32,437 nt of DNA from Pseudomonadota bacterium (GCA_018261815.1 JAGTRL010000012.1:1-32437), one strand, 5' to 3'; shown: positions 10,812 through 20,415, numbered from the stretch's first letter. Numbers and translations are program-made. Notes: a model not told the origin generated them from the sequence alone.

Positions 10812-11789
10812 ATGGCCCTTCTCGAAATCCAGGGGCTGAAGACCCATTTCAAGACCGAGGACGGCTGGCTGCACGCCGTCGACGGTGTGGACATCGCCAT
10901 CGACCGGGGCGAGACCGTCGGCATCGTCGGCGAATCCGGCTGCGGCAAGAGCGTCACCGCCAAGACGGTGCTGAAGCTGATCGACATGCCGCCGGGCAAG
11001 ATCGTCGCCGGAAAGGTGCTGTGGAAGGGCCGCGACCTGGTGCCGCTGCCGCCCGAGGCGATGCAGAAGATCCGCGCCAAGGAAATCTCGATCATCTTCC
11101 AGGAGCCGATGACCTCGCTGAACCCGGTGTACCGGGTGGGCGAGCAGATCGCCGAGAGCCTGCGTCTGCACGAAGGCCTGTCGCGCAAGGACGCACTCGA
11201 CCGCGCGGTGGAGATGCTGAAGCTGGTGCGCATTCCCACACCCGAGCGGCGTGTCAACGACTACCCGCACCAGTTCTCCGGGGGCATGCGCCAGCGCGTG
11301 ATGATCGCCATCGCGCTGGCCTGCAAGCCGCAGCTGGTGATTGCCGACGAACCCACCACCGCGCTGGACGTGACCATCCAGGCACAGATCCTCGACCTGC
11401 TGGGCCGGCTGAAGGACGAGATGGGCATGGCCGTCATGCTCATCACCCACGCCATGGGCGTGGTGGCCGAGGTGGCACAGCGCGTGGTGGTCATGTACGC
11501 CGGCAAGGTGGTCGAGGAAGCGCCGGTGCGCGAACTCTTCGCCCACCCGCGCCACCCCTACACCCAGGGGTTGATCCACTCGATCCCGCGCATCGACCTC
11601 GATGCGCGGCACAAGGTGCGGCTGGAGGCCATCCCCGGCACCGTGCCCAAGCTGATCGACCCGCCGGAAGGCTGCCGCTTCGCCGCGCGCTGCAAGCATG
11701 TGCGCACCGAATGCCGCCAGGCCACGCCGCCGCTGCGCGAGGTCGCATCGGGCCATCGGGTGGCCTGCATCCTGGATCTGCCGACGTGA
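10812..11789 (+). CDS. peptide-type ABC transporter ATP-binding protein, DppD/OppD type
   Basis: A 325-residue ATPase. Walker A GESGCGKS (40-47), Q-loop [10 protein letters not shown] (about 96-105), signature FSGGMRQR (155-162), Walker [13 protein letters not shown] (175-186) and H-loop His213. The C-terminal extension with three cysteines ([14 protein letters not shown]) and the PEGC start is the oligopeptide/dipeptide transporter domain that can carry an iron-sulfur cluster in some members. After the H-loop histidine the usual Asp is Ala (ITHAMG rather than ITHDLG), a mild oddity. The ATG at 10812 is preceded two codons upstream by an in-frame stop, so it is firm. There is no standard ribosome binding site; the repeat's G-run may serve. 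Confidence 0.9.
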   Translation: MALLEIQGLKTHFKTEDGWLHAVDGVDIAIDRGETVGIVGESGCGKSVTAKTVLKLIDMPPGKIVAGKVLWKGRDLVPLPPEAMQKIRAKEISIIFQEPMTSLNPVYRVGEQIAESLRLHEGLSRKDALDRAVEMLKLVRIPTPERRVNDYPHQFSGGMRQRVMIAIALACKPQLVIADEPTTALDVTIQAQILDLLGRLKDEMGMAVMLITHAMGVVAEVAQRVVVMYAGKVVEEAPVRELFAHPRHPYTQGLIHSIPRIDLDARHKVRLEAIPGTVPKLIDPPEGCRFAARCKHVRTECRQATPPLREVASGHRVACILDLPT

Positions 11790-11818
11790 ACGCCGCATGG
11801 CTGTTCCGCAGGCGTTCG

Positions 11819-11858
11819 CTCCCCCTCGGGGGGACGGCGCGCAGCGCCTTGGGGGCCA
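11819..11858 (+). repeat. double-hairpin C/G-run repeat, copy 2
   Basis: Fills the 70-base gap between the two ATPase genes. CCCCC (11821-11825) and GGGGGG (11828-11833), then GGCGC (11836-11840) paired with GCGCC (11844-11848) around GCA, then TTGGGGGCCA. Same architecture as copy 1 with compensatory stem changes. GGGGG (11851-11855) lies four bases before the ATG at 11860. Read in the ATPase frame, the element stays open back to an ATG at 11797, which could cause a false 21-residue N-terminal extension. Confidence 0.75.
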
Positions 11859-11859
11859 G

Positions 11860-12834
<975 letters not shown>

Positions 12835-12898
12835 CGCAAGCGCGCCGAACTGGTCCAGAATCGGGCCGCGGCATCGCCGACTCAACAAGGAGCGACAA

Positions 12899-13609
12899 AT
12901 GATCAAGTCAGGCATCGACCAGGACGCCCTCATCGACATGTTCGCCGAGGCTTCGGCCAAGCAGGGCGAGAAGCTGCGCAAGGCCGTCGCCGACGCCACG
13001 CTGAAGGCGCTGCAAGGGCGCGAACTGACGCTGGACAACGTGCGCAAGGTGATCAAGTCCGTCACCCAGGCCACCTCGGCCGGTGCCGAGAAGAACCCGG
13101 CCAGCGCGGTGGACATCGAGGCCATGCTGCGCAAGGCCTTCGACGGCATGGATTCGGCGCTGCTGAAGGCCGTCGAGGCCAACCGCAAGGCGCTGCAGCA
13201 GCTGGTGGACCAGGGCGCCGGCCTGCGCGAGACCCAGGTCAAAGCCGCGCTGGATGGCGTCGAGAAGATGGAGGACATGTTCTTCAAGACCGTGGGCAAG
13301 GCGGTGCAAGGCGTGGGCGCGCCTTTGCAGGGCCCGTGGGAACAGGTGCTGAAGGCGATGAAGCTGGAAGGCACCGCCACCGGCGCCGGCGCCGCGCAGA
13401 CCGTCGAGGACTTGATGGCGCAGACGCAGAATGCGCTGCGCCAGGGCCGGGCAACCAGCCTGCGCGCCTCGCAGGCGCTGATGGACAGCTACAGCGCGAT
13501 GGTCAGCGGCGTGCTGATTGGCATGAGCGATGCACTCGGCGGAAGCACCGCACCTGCCAAGGCCAGCGCGTCGCCCAAAGCCGCTGCAACCAAGACGCGC
13601 ACCAGGTAG
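12899..13609 (+). CDS. phasin-like helical protein of unknown function (possibly the DUF6781 family)
   Basis: A 236-residue soluble protein, strongly helical by composition, rich in Ala, Lys, Glu and Gln, with no signal peptide or membrane segment. It begins MIKSGIDQDALIDMFAEASAKQGEKLRKAV and has heptad-like stretches, for example about 75-135. It ends in an Ala/Lys/Pro-rich basic tail (APAKASASPKAAATKTRTR) like those seen on phasins and histone-H1-like proteins. I recall similar proteins in Burkholderiales under a DUF6781 label, but I cannot verify that. AAGGAG lies about seven bases before the ATG, a strong site. CAGAAT at about 12856 could be a -10 box, so it may be transcribed separately from the ABC operon. 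Role unknown; binding to polyhydroxyalkanoate granules is a guess based on composition only. Confidence 0.7.
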   Translation: MIKSGIDQDALIDMFAEASAKQGEKLRKAVADATLKALQGRELTLDNVRKVIKSVTQATSAGAEKNPASAVDIEAMLRKAFDGMDSALLKAVEANRKALQQLVDQGAGLRETQVKAALDGVEKMEDMFFKTVGKAVQGVGAPLQGPWEQVLKAMKLEGTATGAGAAQTVEDLMAQTQNALRQGRATSLRASQALMDSYSAMVSGVLIGMSDALGGSTAPAKASASPKAAATKTRTR

Positions 13610-13623
13610 GCCCCGACGGGGCC
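13609..13623. terminator. short GC hairpin between convergent genes
   Basis: GGCCCC (13609-13614) and GGGGCC (13618-13623) form a 6-bp stem around GAC, starting at the last base of the phasin-like gene's stop and lying 17 bases before the end of the convergent crotonase gene. A further GC-rich self-complementary stretch follows. No T-run, so bidirectional termination is only possible. Confidence 0.35.
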
Positions 13624-13639
13624 ACGCCGCGGCGCGGCC

Positions 13640-14419
13640 CTACTTCCAATTGGGCGGCCGCTTGTCGATGAAGGCCTGCACGCCTTCCAGAGCGCTGGGC
13701 TCCATCATGTTGCAGGCCATCGTCGCTTCGGCATCGGCATAGGCGGCCTCGATGCCCTTCTCCAGCTGCCGGTAAAACAGCTGCTTGCCCATGGCCAGCG
13801 CCTCGCGCGGCTTGGCCACGATCTGCGCCAGCAACGCATCCACCTCGGCATCCAGCCGCTCGGCATCGGCGACGCGGTTGACCAGGCCCTTGGCCTGGGC
13901 CTCGTCGGCGCCAATGAAACCGCCGGTGACCAGCATCTCGAAGGCCGCCTTGCGCGCCAGGTTGCGGCTCAGGGCCACGCTGGGCGTCGAGCAGAAGAGG
14001 CCGACGTTGATGCCGCTGACGGCAAAGCGTGCGTCGCGCGCGGCCACGGCCAGATCGCACATCGCCACCAGCTGGCAACCGGCCGCGGTGGCGATACCGT
14101 GCACCCGCGCAATCACCGGCACCGGCAGCTTCTGGACGGCCATCATCATGCGGCCGCACATCGCGAACAGCCGCTGGTAGTAGCCCAGCGAGGGTTCGGC
14201 GCGCATCTCCTTCAGGTCGTGCCCGGCGCAGAAGGCCTTGCCTGCGCCGGCGATGACCACGGCGCGGACCATGGTGTCGCCGGCCAGTTTGTCGAGCGCG
14301 GCGTGCAGCGCCTCGATCATTCCCTCGGACAGCGCGTTGAAGGCCATCGGCCGGTTCAGCGTGAGCGTGACCACGCCGCGCGCATCCTGGCTGCGCAGTA
14401 CCAGGGCTTCGGTATTCAT
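13640..14419 (-). CDS. enoyl-CoA hydratase/isomerase (crotonase) family protein, ECHDC3-like
   Basis: A 259-residue crotonase-fold protein. The oxyanion-hole stretch AGKAFCAGHDLKEM (about 60-72) and the second loop HGIATAAGCQLVAMCDLAVA (about 107-126) are present. However, the two acid residues of classical enoyl-CoA hydratase are replaced: Gln116 stands where Glu144 should be, and Gly136 where Glu164 should be (numbering of the rat enzyme, by eye alignment). The following INVGLFCSTP stretch resembles the ECHDC3 subgroup. Classical hydration is therefore doubtful; another thioester reaction or binding role is possible. Start ATG 14419 has AAGGAGG six bases upstream, a strong site. It lies 11 bases after the acyl-CoA synthetase gene, so the two form an operon. 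Confidence 0.85.
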   Translation of the reverse strand: MNTEALVLRSQDARGVVTLTLNRPMAFNALSEGMIEALHAALDKLAGDTMVRAVVIAGAGKAFCAGHDLKEMRAEPSLGYYQRLFAMCGRMMMAVQKLPVPVIARVHGIATAAGCQLVAMCDLAVAARDARFAVSGINVGLFCSTPSVALSRNLARKAAFEMLVTGGFIGADEAQAKGLVNRVADAERLDAEVDALLAQIVAKPREALAMGKQLFYRQLEKGIEAAYADAEATMACNMMEPSALEGVQAFIDKRPPNWK

Positions 14420-14430
14420 GACATGCCTCC

Positions 14431-16077
14431 TTATCCGATGGCCGACGAGCTTTTCGCCCGCTCGCGCAGCTGGAACTTCTGGATCTTGCCGGTGCTGGTC
14501 TTGGGGATCGGCTCGAAGCGGATCTCCTTGGGCACCTTGTAGCCGGCCAGCAGGCCCTTGCAGTGGGCGATCAGTTCGGCCGCCGTCACCTGCGCGTCGG
14601 CCTTGGTCTCGACATAGGCCACCGGCGACTCGCCCCACTTCGGATCGGGCCGCGCCACCACTGCGCAGGCCATGACCGCGGGGTGGCGGTACAGCGCGTC
14701 TTCGACCTCGATGGAGCTGATGTTCTCACCGCCGCTGATGATGATGTCCTTGCTGCGGTCCTTGATCTTCACGTAGCGGTCCGGCTCCATCACCGCCAAG
14801 TCGCCGGTGTGGAACCAGCCGCCTTCGAAGGCCTTGGCGGTGGACTTCGGGTTCTTCAGGTACCCCTTCATCACGATGTTGCCGCGGAACATGATCTCGC
14901 CCATGGTCTGGCCGTCGGCCGGCACCTCGGCCATCGTCGTCGGGTCGAGCACCGTCATGCCTTCCTGCAGCGCGTAGCGCACACCCTGGCGGCCGTTCAG
15001 CCGGGCCTGCTCCGAAAGGCTTTGGCGCGCCCAGTCCTCGCGCTTCACCGCCACGCTGGCCGGGCCGTAGACCTCGGTCAGGCCATAGACATGCGTGATG
15101 TCGAAGCCGAGTTGGGCCATGCCTTCGATCATCGATGCCGGCGGCGCGGCGCCGGCCACCATGCCGCGCACGGGGTGGTCAATGCCTTGGCGCAGCGCGG
15201 CCGGCGCGTTGATCAGCAGGTTGTGCACGATCGGCGCGGCGCAGTAGTGATCGGCCTTGTGCTCGCGCATCGCCGCCAGGATCGGTGCCGCCTCGACGCG
15301 GCGCAGGCAGATGTGCGTGCCGCCGAGCATCGCCACCGTCCACGGGAAGCACCAGCCGTTGCAGTGGAACATCGGCAGCGTCCACAGGTACTTCGGGAAG
15401 TGCGGCATGGTCCAGGTGGCCGCATTGCTCACTGCGTTGAGGTAGGCACCGCGGTGATGCGTGACCACGCCCTTCGGGTCGCCCGTGGTACCGCTGGTGT
15501 AGCTAACGGCGATGGCATCCCATTCGTCGACCGGGCCTTCCAGTCTGGCCAGCGGGTCGTTCGCTGCGAGCAAGGCTTCGTAGTCGTGCGTGCCGACACG
15601 GTCGCCGGGGCCGGTGAATTCGCTGTCGCAGACGTCGACGACGATCGGCTCGCGTCCATGCTGCGCCTTCAGCAGACGCAGCGCCTCGCCCATGACCGGT
15701 GCAAACTCGCGGTCGGTGACCACCACCTGCGCTTCGCAATGGTTCATCTGCCAGGCCAGCAGCGGCGCGTCGAGCCGTGTGTTCAAGGTGTTGAGCACGG
15801 CATTCAGCGCCGGTACCGCATAGTGCGCCTCGACCATCTCGGGCGTGTTGGGCAGCATCACCGTGACGGTGCAGCCGCGCCCGATGCCGAAGGCGCGCAG
15901 CGCCGCCGCCAGCCGCGCCGCGCGGTCCCGGCATTGGGCCCAGGTGTAGCGCCGCGCGCCGTGGACCACGGCCGGTGCGTCGGCGAAGACCTCGGCGCTG
16001 CGCTCGACGAAGCTCACCGGGCTGAGAGCCACGAAGTTCGCGGCCGTGCGGCCCAGGTCCTGGTCGTAGATGCTCAT
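14431..16077 (-). CDS. acyl-CoA synthetase (AMP-forming fatty-acyl-CoA synthase family)
   Basis: A 548-residue ANL-superfamily ligase. Motifs: phosphate loop YTSGTTGDPKG (193-203), LTEVYGPAS (about 340), WFHTGDLAVMEPDRYVKIKDRSKDIIISGGENISSIEVE (hinge and following region) and C-terminal PKTSTGKIQK with the adenylation lysine at about K531. Expected to make acyl-CoA from a free acid in the cytoplasm. The frame is open further upstream, but ATG 16077 (MSIYDQDLGR) gives the family N terminus and has AAGGAGAG 8-14 bases upstream. The pairing with a crotonase-like gene suggests a small CoA-thioester pathway. Chain length and substrate are not readable from sequence. It is distinct from the ligase at 4592-6214. 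Confidence 0.88.
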   Translation of the reverse strand: MSIYDQDLGRTAANFVALSPVSFVERSAEVFADAPAVVHGARRYTWAQCRDRAARLAAALRAFGIGRGCTVTVMLPNTPEMVEAHYAVPALNAVLNTLNTRLDAPLLAWQMNHCEAQVVVTDREFAPVMGEALRLLKAQHGREPIVVDVCDSEFTGPGDRVGTHDYEALLAANDPLARLEGPVDEWDAIAVSYTSGTTGDPKGVVTHHRGAYLNAVSNAATWTMPHFPKYLWTLPMFHCNGWCFPWTVAMLGGTHICLRRVEAAPILAAMREHKADHYCAAPIVHNLLINAPAALRQGIDHPVRGMVAGAAPPASMIEGMAQLGFDITHVYGLTEVYGPASVAVKREDWARQSLSEQARLNGRQGVRYALQEGMTVLDPTTMAEVPADGQTMGEIMFRGNIVMKGYLKNPKSTAKAFEGGWFHTGDLAVMEPDRYVKIKDRSKDIIISGGENISSIEVEDALYRHPAVMACAVVARPDPKWGESPVAYVETKADAQVTAAELIAHCKGLLAGYKVPKEIRFEPIPKTSTGKIQKFQLRERAKSSSAIG

Positions 16078-16104
16078 CGGGCGCTCTCCTTGCGGTTGCA
16101 GGCT

Positions 16105-16120
16105 TGAGTCCATCTTAGCG
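16105..16120 (-). promoter_or_regulatory. possible -10 box for the acyl-CoA synthetase-crotonase pair
   Basis: The 123-base gap between metY and the synthetase start holds TAAGAT on the minus strand (16112-16117), about 34 bases before the ATG. No convincing -35 box is found at the proper distance. Low confidence. Confidence 0.25.
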
Positions 16121-16200
16121 CCCGACACGGCGCATGACGCGCGAGATGCTCGTTCGCGCTGATCCTTGCCCTCTCGACTGGTCTGGTCCGATGCCCGCAC

Positions 16201-17502
16201 TCAGCACGCCGTCTGCCCCAGTGCCTGGTCGATGTCCCACAGGATGTCGTCGATGTGCTCCAGCCCCACCGAGATGCGCACCATGTCCGGCAGCACGCCG
16301 GCGGCGCGCTGCTGCGCTTCGTCCAGCTGGCGATGCGTGGTGGTGGCCGGGTGGCTGATCAGTGTGCGCGTGTCGCCGATGTTCACCAGGTGGCTCATGA
16401 ACTGCGCACTTTCGATGAACTTCTCGCCCGCCGCCGCGCCACCCTTGACGCCGAAGGCCAGCAGGCCCGAGGCCATGGGTTCGCCACCCAACGCGCGCAT
16501 TTGTTTCTTCAGCAGGTCGTGCTGCGGGTGGTCGGGCAGTCCGGGATAGTTGATCCAGCTCACTCGCGGGTGGTTCTGCAGGAAGCGCGCCACCGCCATG
16601 CCGTTGCGGCTGTGGCGCTCCATGCGCAAGGGCAGCGTCTCCACCCCCTGCAGGATCTGCCAGGCGCTCATCGGGCTCAAAGCCGCGCCGAAGACGCGCA
16701 GCGTTTCCATGCGTGCGCGCATGCAGAAGCCGAAGTCGCCGAAGGTCTCGTAGAACTTCACGCCGTGGTAGCCGGGCGAAGGCTCGGTCATGCCCGGGAA
16801 CTTGCCGTTGTCCCAGGGGAACCTGCCGCTCTCGACCATCACGCCGCCCAGCGTGGTGCCATGGCCGGCCAGGTACTTGGTGGCCGAATGCACCACGATG
16901 TCGGCGCCGTAGGCGATCGGGTTGCACAGGTAGGGCGACGGCACCGTGTTGTCGATCACCAGCGGCAGGCCGTGCGCATGCGCCACGTCGGCCACCGCGC
17001 CGATGTCCAGCAGCAGCATGCTCGGGTTGCCCAGGCTCTCGGCAAACAGCGCGCGGGTGTTTGGCTGGATGGCGGCAGCAAAAGCCTCGGGCTTCGTCGC
17101 GTTGACGAAGCTGGTGGTGATGCCGAACTTGGCCAGGTTCACCGACAGCATCGACACCGAGCCGCCGTACAGCGCGCCGGCCGCGACCACATGGTCGCCC
17201 TGCTGCAGGATCGTCATCAAAGCCATCGCCTCGGCCGCCATGCCGCTGGCGCTGGCCAGTGCGGCGCGGCCGCCTTCGAGCGCGGCGACGCGCTCTTCCA
17301 GCGCGGCCACCGTCGGGTTGCTCAGCCGTGAATAGACGTTGCCGAAGGTCTGCAGGTTGAACAGGCTGGCCGCGTGATCGGCGCTGTCGAAGACGAAGCT
17401 GGTGGTCTGGTAGATGGGCAGCGCGCGTGCGCCGGTGGCCACGTCGGGGATCTGGCCGGCATGGATGGCCAGGGTCTCGGGCTGGAAGATGCGGTCGGCC
17501 AT
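16201..17502 (-). CDS. metY: O-acetylhomoserine sulfhydrylase (O-acetylhomoserine aminocarboxypropyltransferase)
   Basis: A 433-residue PLP enzyme of the Cys/Met metabolism family that joins O-acetylhomoserine with sulfide to give homocysteine, for methionine synthesis. Its N terminus RIFQPETLAIHAGQIPD and length over 420 residues favour MetY over the shorter MetZ/MetB enzymes. Visible signatures are YSRLSNPTVAALEERVAALEGG (about 57-78), the cofactor-ring Asp at about D184 (VIDNT) and HSATKYLAGHG with the PLP lysine at about K209. Start ATG 17502 lies one base after the stop of the upstream CoA-binding protein gene (TGACATG), with AAGAGG upstream. No SAM or other riboswitch leader is visible, since its 5' side is coding. 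Confidence 0.92.
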   Translation of the reverse strand: MADRIFQPETLAIHAGQIPDVATGARALPIYQTTSFVFDSADHAASLFNLQTFGNVYSRLSNPTVAALEERVAALEGGRAALASASGMAAEAMALMTILQQGDHVVAAGALYGGSVSMLSVNLAKFGITTSFVNATKPEAFAAAIQPNTRALFAESLGNPSMLLLDIGAVADVAHAHGLPLVIDNTVPSPYLCNPIAYGADIVVHSATKYLAGHGTTLGGVMVESGRFPWDNGKFPGMTEPSPGYHGVKFYETFGDFGFCMRARMETLRVFGAALSPMSAWQILQGVETLPLRMERHSRNGMAVARFLQNHPRVSWINYPGLPDHPQHDLLKKQMRALGGEPMASGLLAFGVKGGAAAGEKFIESAQFMSHLVNIGDTRTLISHPATTTHRQLDEAQQRAAGVLPDMVRISVGLEHIDDILWDIDQALGQTAC

Positions 17503-17503
17503 G

Positions 17504-17965
17504 TCAGATGGGCCTCTTGGCGGAGATCACGCGGGTGTTGACGCCGGCCCAGTGCAACCCGCCGAACAGCCGTGCATGCTCGATCTTGACGCAGCGGTCC
17601 ATCACCGAATCGAGCCCGGCGCCACGCACCAGCGCATCGGCCTGCAGGTTCTTCACGCCGATCTGCTGCCACAGGCACTTGGCGCCGATGGCGATGGCGC
17701 CCTGCGCAAAGGGCAGCACGTCCTCGGTGCGGCGGAACACGTCCACCATGTCCACGGGAAACGGAATGTCCTGCAGCGCCTTGTAGCTGCGCTCGCCCAG
17801 GATGCTGTCGTAGCGCGGATTGACCGGCACGATGCGGTAGCCGTGCTGCTGCAGGTACTTGCCGACGAAGTTGCTCGGCCGGTGCCAGTCGGCCGACAGG
17901 CCCACGATGGCCACGGTACGGCAGCCGCGCAGGATGCGCCTCAACGTGCTGATGTCGTCGCTCAT
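17504..17965 (-). CDS. CoA-binding domain protein (YccU-like)
   Basis: A 153-residue small protein with a Rossmann-type CoA-binding domain. CRTVAIVGLSADWHRPSNFVGKYLQQHGYRIVPVNP (about 15-50) is the classic start, as in succinyl-CoA synthetase alpha and YccU, followed by VDMVDVFRR and a CVKIEHARL C-terminal stretch typical of the family. Enzymatic role is unknown in the family. The start at 17965 (MSDDISTLRRIL) is preferred; the frame continues upstream into the divergent LysR gene region without family resemblance. Tight coupling to metY suggests a link to sulfur amino acid or CoA metabolism, which is inference. Confidence 0.85.
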   Translation of the reverse strand: MSDDISTLRRILRGCRTVAIVGLSADWHRPSNFVGKYLQQHGYRIVPVNPRYDSILGERSYKALQDIPFPVDMVDVFRRTEDVLPFAQGAIAIGAKCLWQQIGVKNLQADALVRGAGLDSVMDRCVKIEHARLFGGLHWAGVNTRVISAKRPI

Positions 17966-18023
17966 GATGCCAACAACGATAGCGCATCGGGTACAACCGC
18001 GGCTGCATCCCCTTGTGCGTCCG

Positions 18024-18944
18024 ATGAACCACCGCCACGTCACGCTGCGCCAGTTCCGCTACTTCATCGCGGTGGCCGAGAGCGGCTCGGTGGCGGCCGC
18101 CTCGCGCATGCTCAGCATCGCGCAGAGCGCGCTGACCAAGAGCCTGCTGGAGCTGGAGGCCGAACTCGGCAGCGAGCTGTTCGAGCGCAGTTCCAGGGGC
18201 ATGGCGCTGACGGCGCAGGGCCACCGCTTCCTGGCCAGCGCGCGCAAGGTCATCGGCTCGGTGGCCGATGCGATGCGGCTGCATGCCGGTGCGGCCGACT
18301 CGGGCCTGTCGGGCGTGCTCACGCTGGGAGTCACCAGCCTGGTGGCCGGCTACTACCTGAGCGAACTGTTCAGCCGCTACCGCCGCCACTGCCCCGCCGT
18401 GGAGGTGTTCGTCACCGAAGACGCACCGCGCTTCCTGGAGCACCTGCTGATCAACGGCGAGATCGACGTGGCCATCATGGTCAGCAATGCGTTGAGCGAG
18501 CCGCAGGCCATGGTCTGCGAGACGCTGACACGCAGCCGCAACCGCGTCTGGCTGCCGGCCAACCATGCATTGGCGGCGCAGGACGAGGTGTCGCTGGCCG
18601 ACTGCGCGGCCTGTGACCAGATCGTGCTCGAGGCCGACCGCATCGACGAGCTGATGACCAGCGTCTGGGCACGCCACCAGCTCAAGCCGCGATGCATCCT
18701 GCGCACCGCGTCGCTGGAGGCGGTGCGCTCGCTGGTCGGCGCCGGCGCCGGCATCGCCGTGCTGCCCGACATCCTGTACCGGCCGTGGACGCTGGATGCA
18801 GAGCATGTGGAGGTGCGGCCGCTGCGCGACGAGATTCCCACCATCGATGTCGGCCTGGTCTGGCGCCGCGGTTCAGGCCTGAAGCCGGCGGCCAGCGAGT
18901 TCATCGAGCTGGCGCGGGAGCTGGCACGCTCGCGCCGGGTATAG
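18024..18944 (+). CDS. LysR-family transcriptional regulator
   Basis: A 306-residue regulator. The N-terminal winged helix-turn-helix MNHRHVTLRQFRYFIAVAES followed by GSVAAASRMLSIAQSALTKSLLELEAELGSELFERS (about 20-56) is diagnostic. The rest is a periplasmic-binding-protein-like effector domain containing VTSLVAGYYLSELFSRYRRHCP and GAGAGIAVLPD. ATG 18024 is chosen because the HTH begins right there. The gene diverges from the CoA-binding protein/metY pair with 58 bases between starts, a common LysR arrangement, and ends 10 bases from the end of the convergent patD gene. Targets could be either neighbour. TACAAC (17992-17997) may be its -10 box. Confidence 0.9.
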   Translation: MNHRHVTLRQFRYFIAVAESGSVAAASRMLSIAQSALTKSLLELEAELGSELFERSSRGMALTAQGHRFLASARKVIGSVADAMRLHAGAADSGLSGVLTLGVTSLVAGYYLSELFSRYRRHCPAVEVFVTEDAPRFLEHLLINGEIDVAIMVSNALSEPQAMVCETLTRSRNRVWLPANHALAAQDEVSLADCAACDQIVLEADRIDELMTSVWARHQLKPRCILRTASLEAVRSLVGAGAGIAVLPDILYRPWTLDAEHVEVRPLRDEIPTIDVGLVWRRGSGLKPAASEFIELARELARSRRV

Positions 18945-18954
18945 CGGCCGGCGG

Positions 18955-20394
18955 CTACAGCTTGACCATCACGTGCCGCGCCACGGTGTAGTCCTCCAGC
19001 GCATACATGCTCAGATCCTTGCCGTAGCCCGATGACTTCATGCCGCCGTGCGGCATCTCGTTGACCAGCATGAAGTGGGTATTGATCCAGGTGCAGCCGT
19101 ACTGCAGCTTCTTGGCCACGCGCATGGCGCGGCCTACGTCCTGGGTCCACACCGATGAGGCCAGTCCGTAGTCGCTGTCGTTGGCCCAGGCGATGGCCTG
19201 CTCGGTGTCGGTGAAGCGCGTCACGCTGACCACCGGGCCGAAGACCTCGCGCTTGACGATCTCGTCCTCCTGGCGTGCGCCGGCCACCACCGTCGGTTCG
19301 TAGAAGAAGCCGGCACCGGCGCGAGCCTTGCCGCCGGCGGTGATCTCCATGTGGCCGCTCATCTGCGCACGCTCGACGAAGCTGGCCACGCGGTTGCGCT
19401 GGCGGTCGCTGATCAGCGGGCCGATCTCGGCGTCCGGGTCGTCCTGCAGCCCCGCCTTGATGGTCTTGACCGCGCTGGACAGGTCGGCCACCAGCTTGTC
19501 GTAGACCTTGGCGCCGGCGTACACCCGACAGGCCGCCGTGCAGTCCTGCCCGGCGTTGTAGTAGCCGAAGGTGCGCAACCCCTCGACCACCGCACCGATG
19601 TCGGCATCGTCGAAGACGATCACCGGCGCCTTGCCGCCCAGTTCTAGGTGGGTGCGCTTCAAGGTGCCGGTGGCCGCCTGCAGGATCTTTCGGCCGGTGG
19701 ACACGTCGCCGGTCAGGCTGACCATCGCCACCTTCGGGTGTTCGACCAGCGGCTGGCCCACCGAGGCGCCGCGGCCGGCGATGACGTTGAGCACACCCTT
19801 CGGGAAGATGTCGGCCGCCACCTGCGCCAGCAGCAGCGTCGTCAGCGGCGTCTGCTCGCTGGGCTTGATGACCACGGTGTTGCCGGCGGCCAGCGCCGGC
19901 GCGATCTTCCATGCCGCCATCATCAGCGGGTAGTTCCACGGCGCGATCGAACCGACCACGCCGATCGGGTCGCGGCGGATCATGCTGGTGTGGCCGGCCA
20001 GGTATTCGTTGGCCACCGTGCCGCTGACACAGCGCGCCGCGCCAGCAAAGTAGCGCAAGCAGTCGGCCACCGCCGGGATCTCGTCGCCCAGCGCGCGGGC
20101 ATAGGGCTTGCCGCAGTTCAGGCTCTCCAGCCGGGCGAACTGTTCGCCGCGCGCCTCGATGGCGTCGGCCAGCTTCAGCAGCAGCCGCGAGCGCTCCATC
20201 GGCGTGCTCTCGCTCCAGCCGTCGAAGGCGCGGTGCGCGGCCGACACGGCCTTGTGCACCTGCTCGACGGAGGCTTCGGGCAGGGCCACCAGCAGTTCGC
20301 CGGTGGACGGGTTCAGCACCTTCTCGGCTTCGCCCTCGCCGGCGACGAACGCCCCGTCGATGAACAGTTGCGTAGGCAGCGTGATGTCGGTCAT
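18955..20394 (-). CDS. patD: gamma-aminobutyraldehyde dehydrogenase
   Basis: A 479-residue aldehyde dehydrogenase that oxidises 4-aminobutanal (from putrescine transamination) to GABA with NAD. It closely resembles E. coli PatD/YdcW over its whole length as I recall that sequence, for example [48 protein letters not shown] and the end [13 protein letters not shown]. Catalytic residues are visible: Glu251 in ELGGKAP, Cys285 in GQDCTAACR, Asn154 and Lys177 (VIKPSE). It is the last gene of a five-gene operon in the same order as E. coli ydcSTUV-ydcW. Start ATG 20394 has AAGGAGA-type purines upstream in the 21-base gap after the permease gene. Confidence 0.92.
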   Translation of the reverse strand: MTDITLPTQLFIDGAFVAGEGEAEKVLNPSTGELLVALPEASVEQVHKAVSAAHRAFDGWSESTPMERSRLLLKLADAIEARGEQFARLESLNCGKPYARALGDEIPAVADCLRYFAGAARCVSGTVANEYLAGHTSMIRRDPIGVVGSIAPWNYPLMMAAWKIAPALAAGNTVVIKPSEQTPLTTLLLAQVAADIFPKGVLNVIAGRGASVGQPLVEHPKVAMVSLTGDVSTGRKILQAATGTLKRTHLELGGKAPVIVFDDADIGAVVEGLRTFGYYNAGQDCTAACRVYAGAKVYDKLVADLSSAVKTIKAGLQDDPDAEIGPLISDRQRNRVASFVERAQMSGHMEITAGGKARAGAGFFYEPTVVAGARQEDEIVKREVFGPVVSVTRFTDTEQAIAWANDSDYGLASSVWTQDVGRAMRVAKKLQYGCTWINTHFMLVNEMPHGGMKSSGYGKDLSMYALEDYTVARHVMVKL

Positions 20395-20415
20395 GGGGGT
20401 CTCCTTGGTAAGGGT

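Noticed and set aside
13640-14638. An extended crotonase of 332 residues.
   Set aside because: The upstream part is a shadow of the acyl-CoA synthetase gene; ATG 14419 has a strong ribosome binding site and family-like start.
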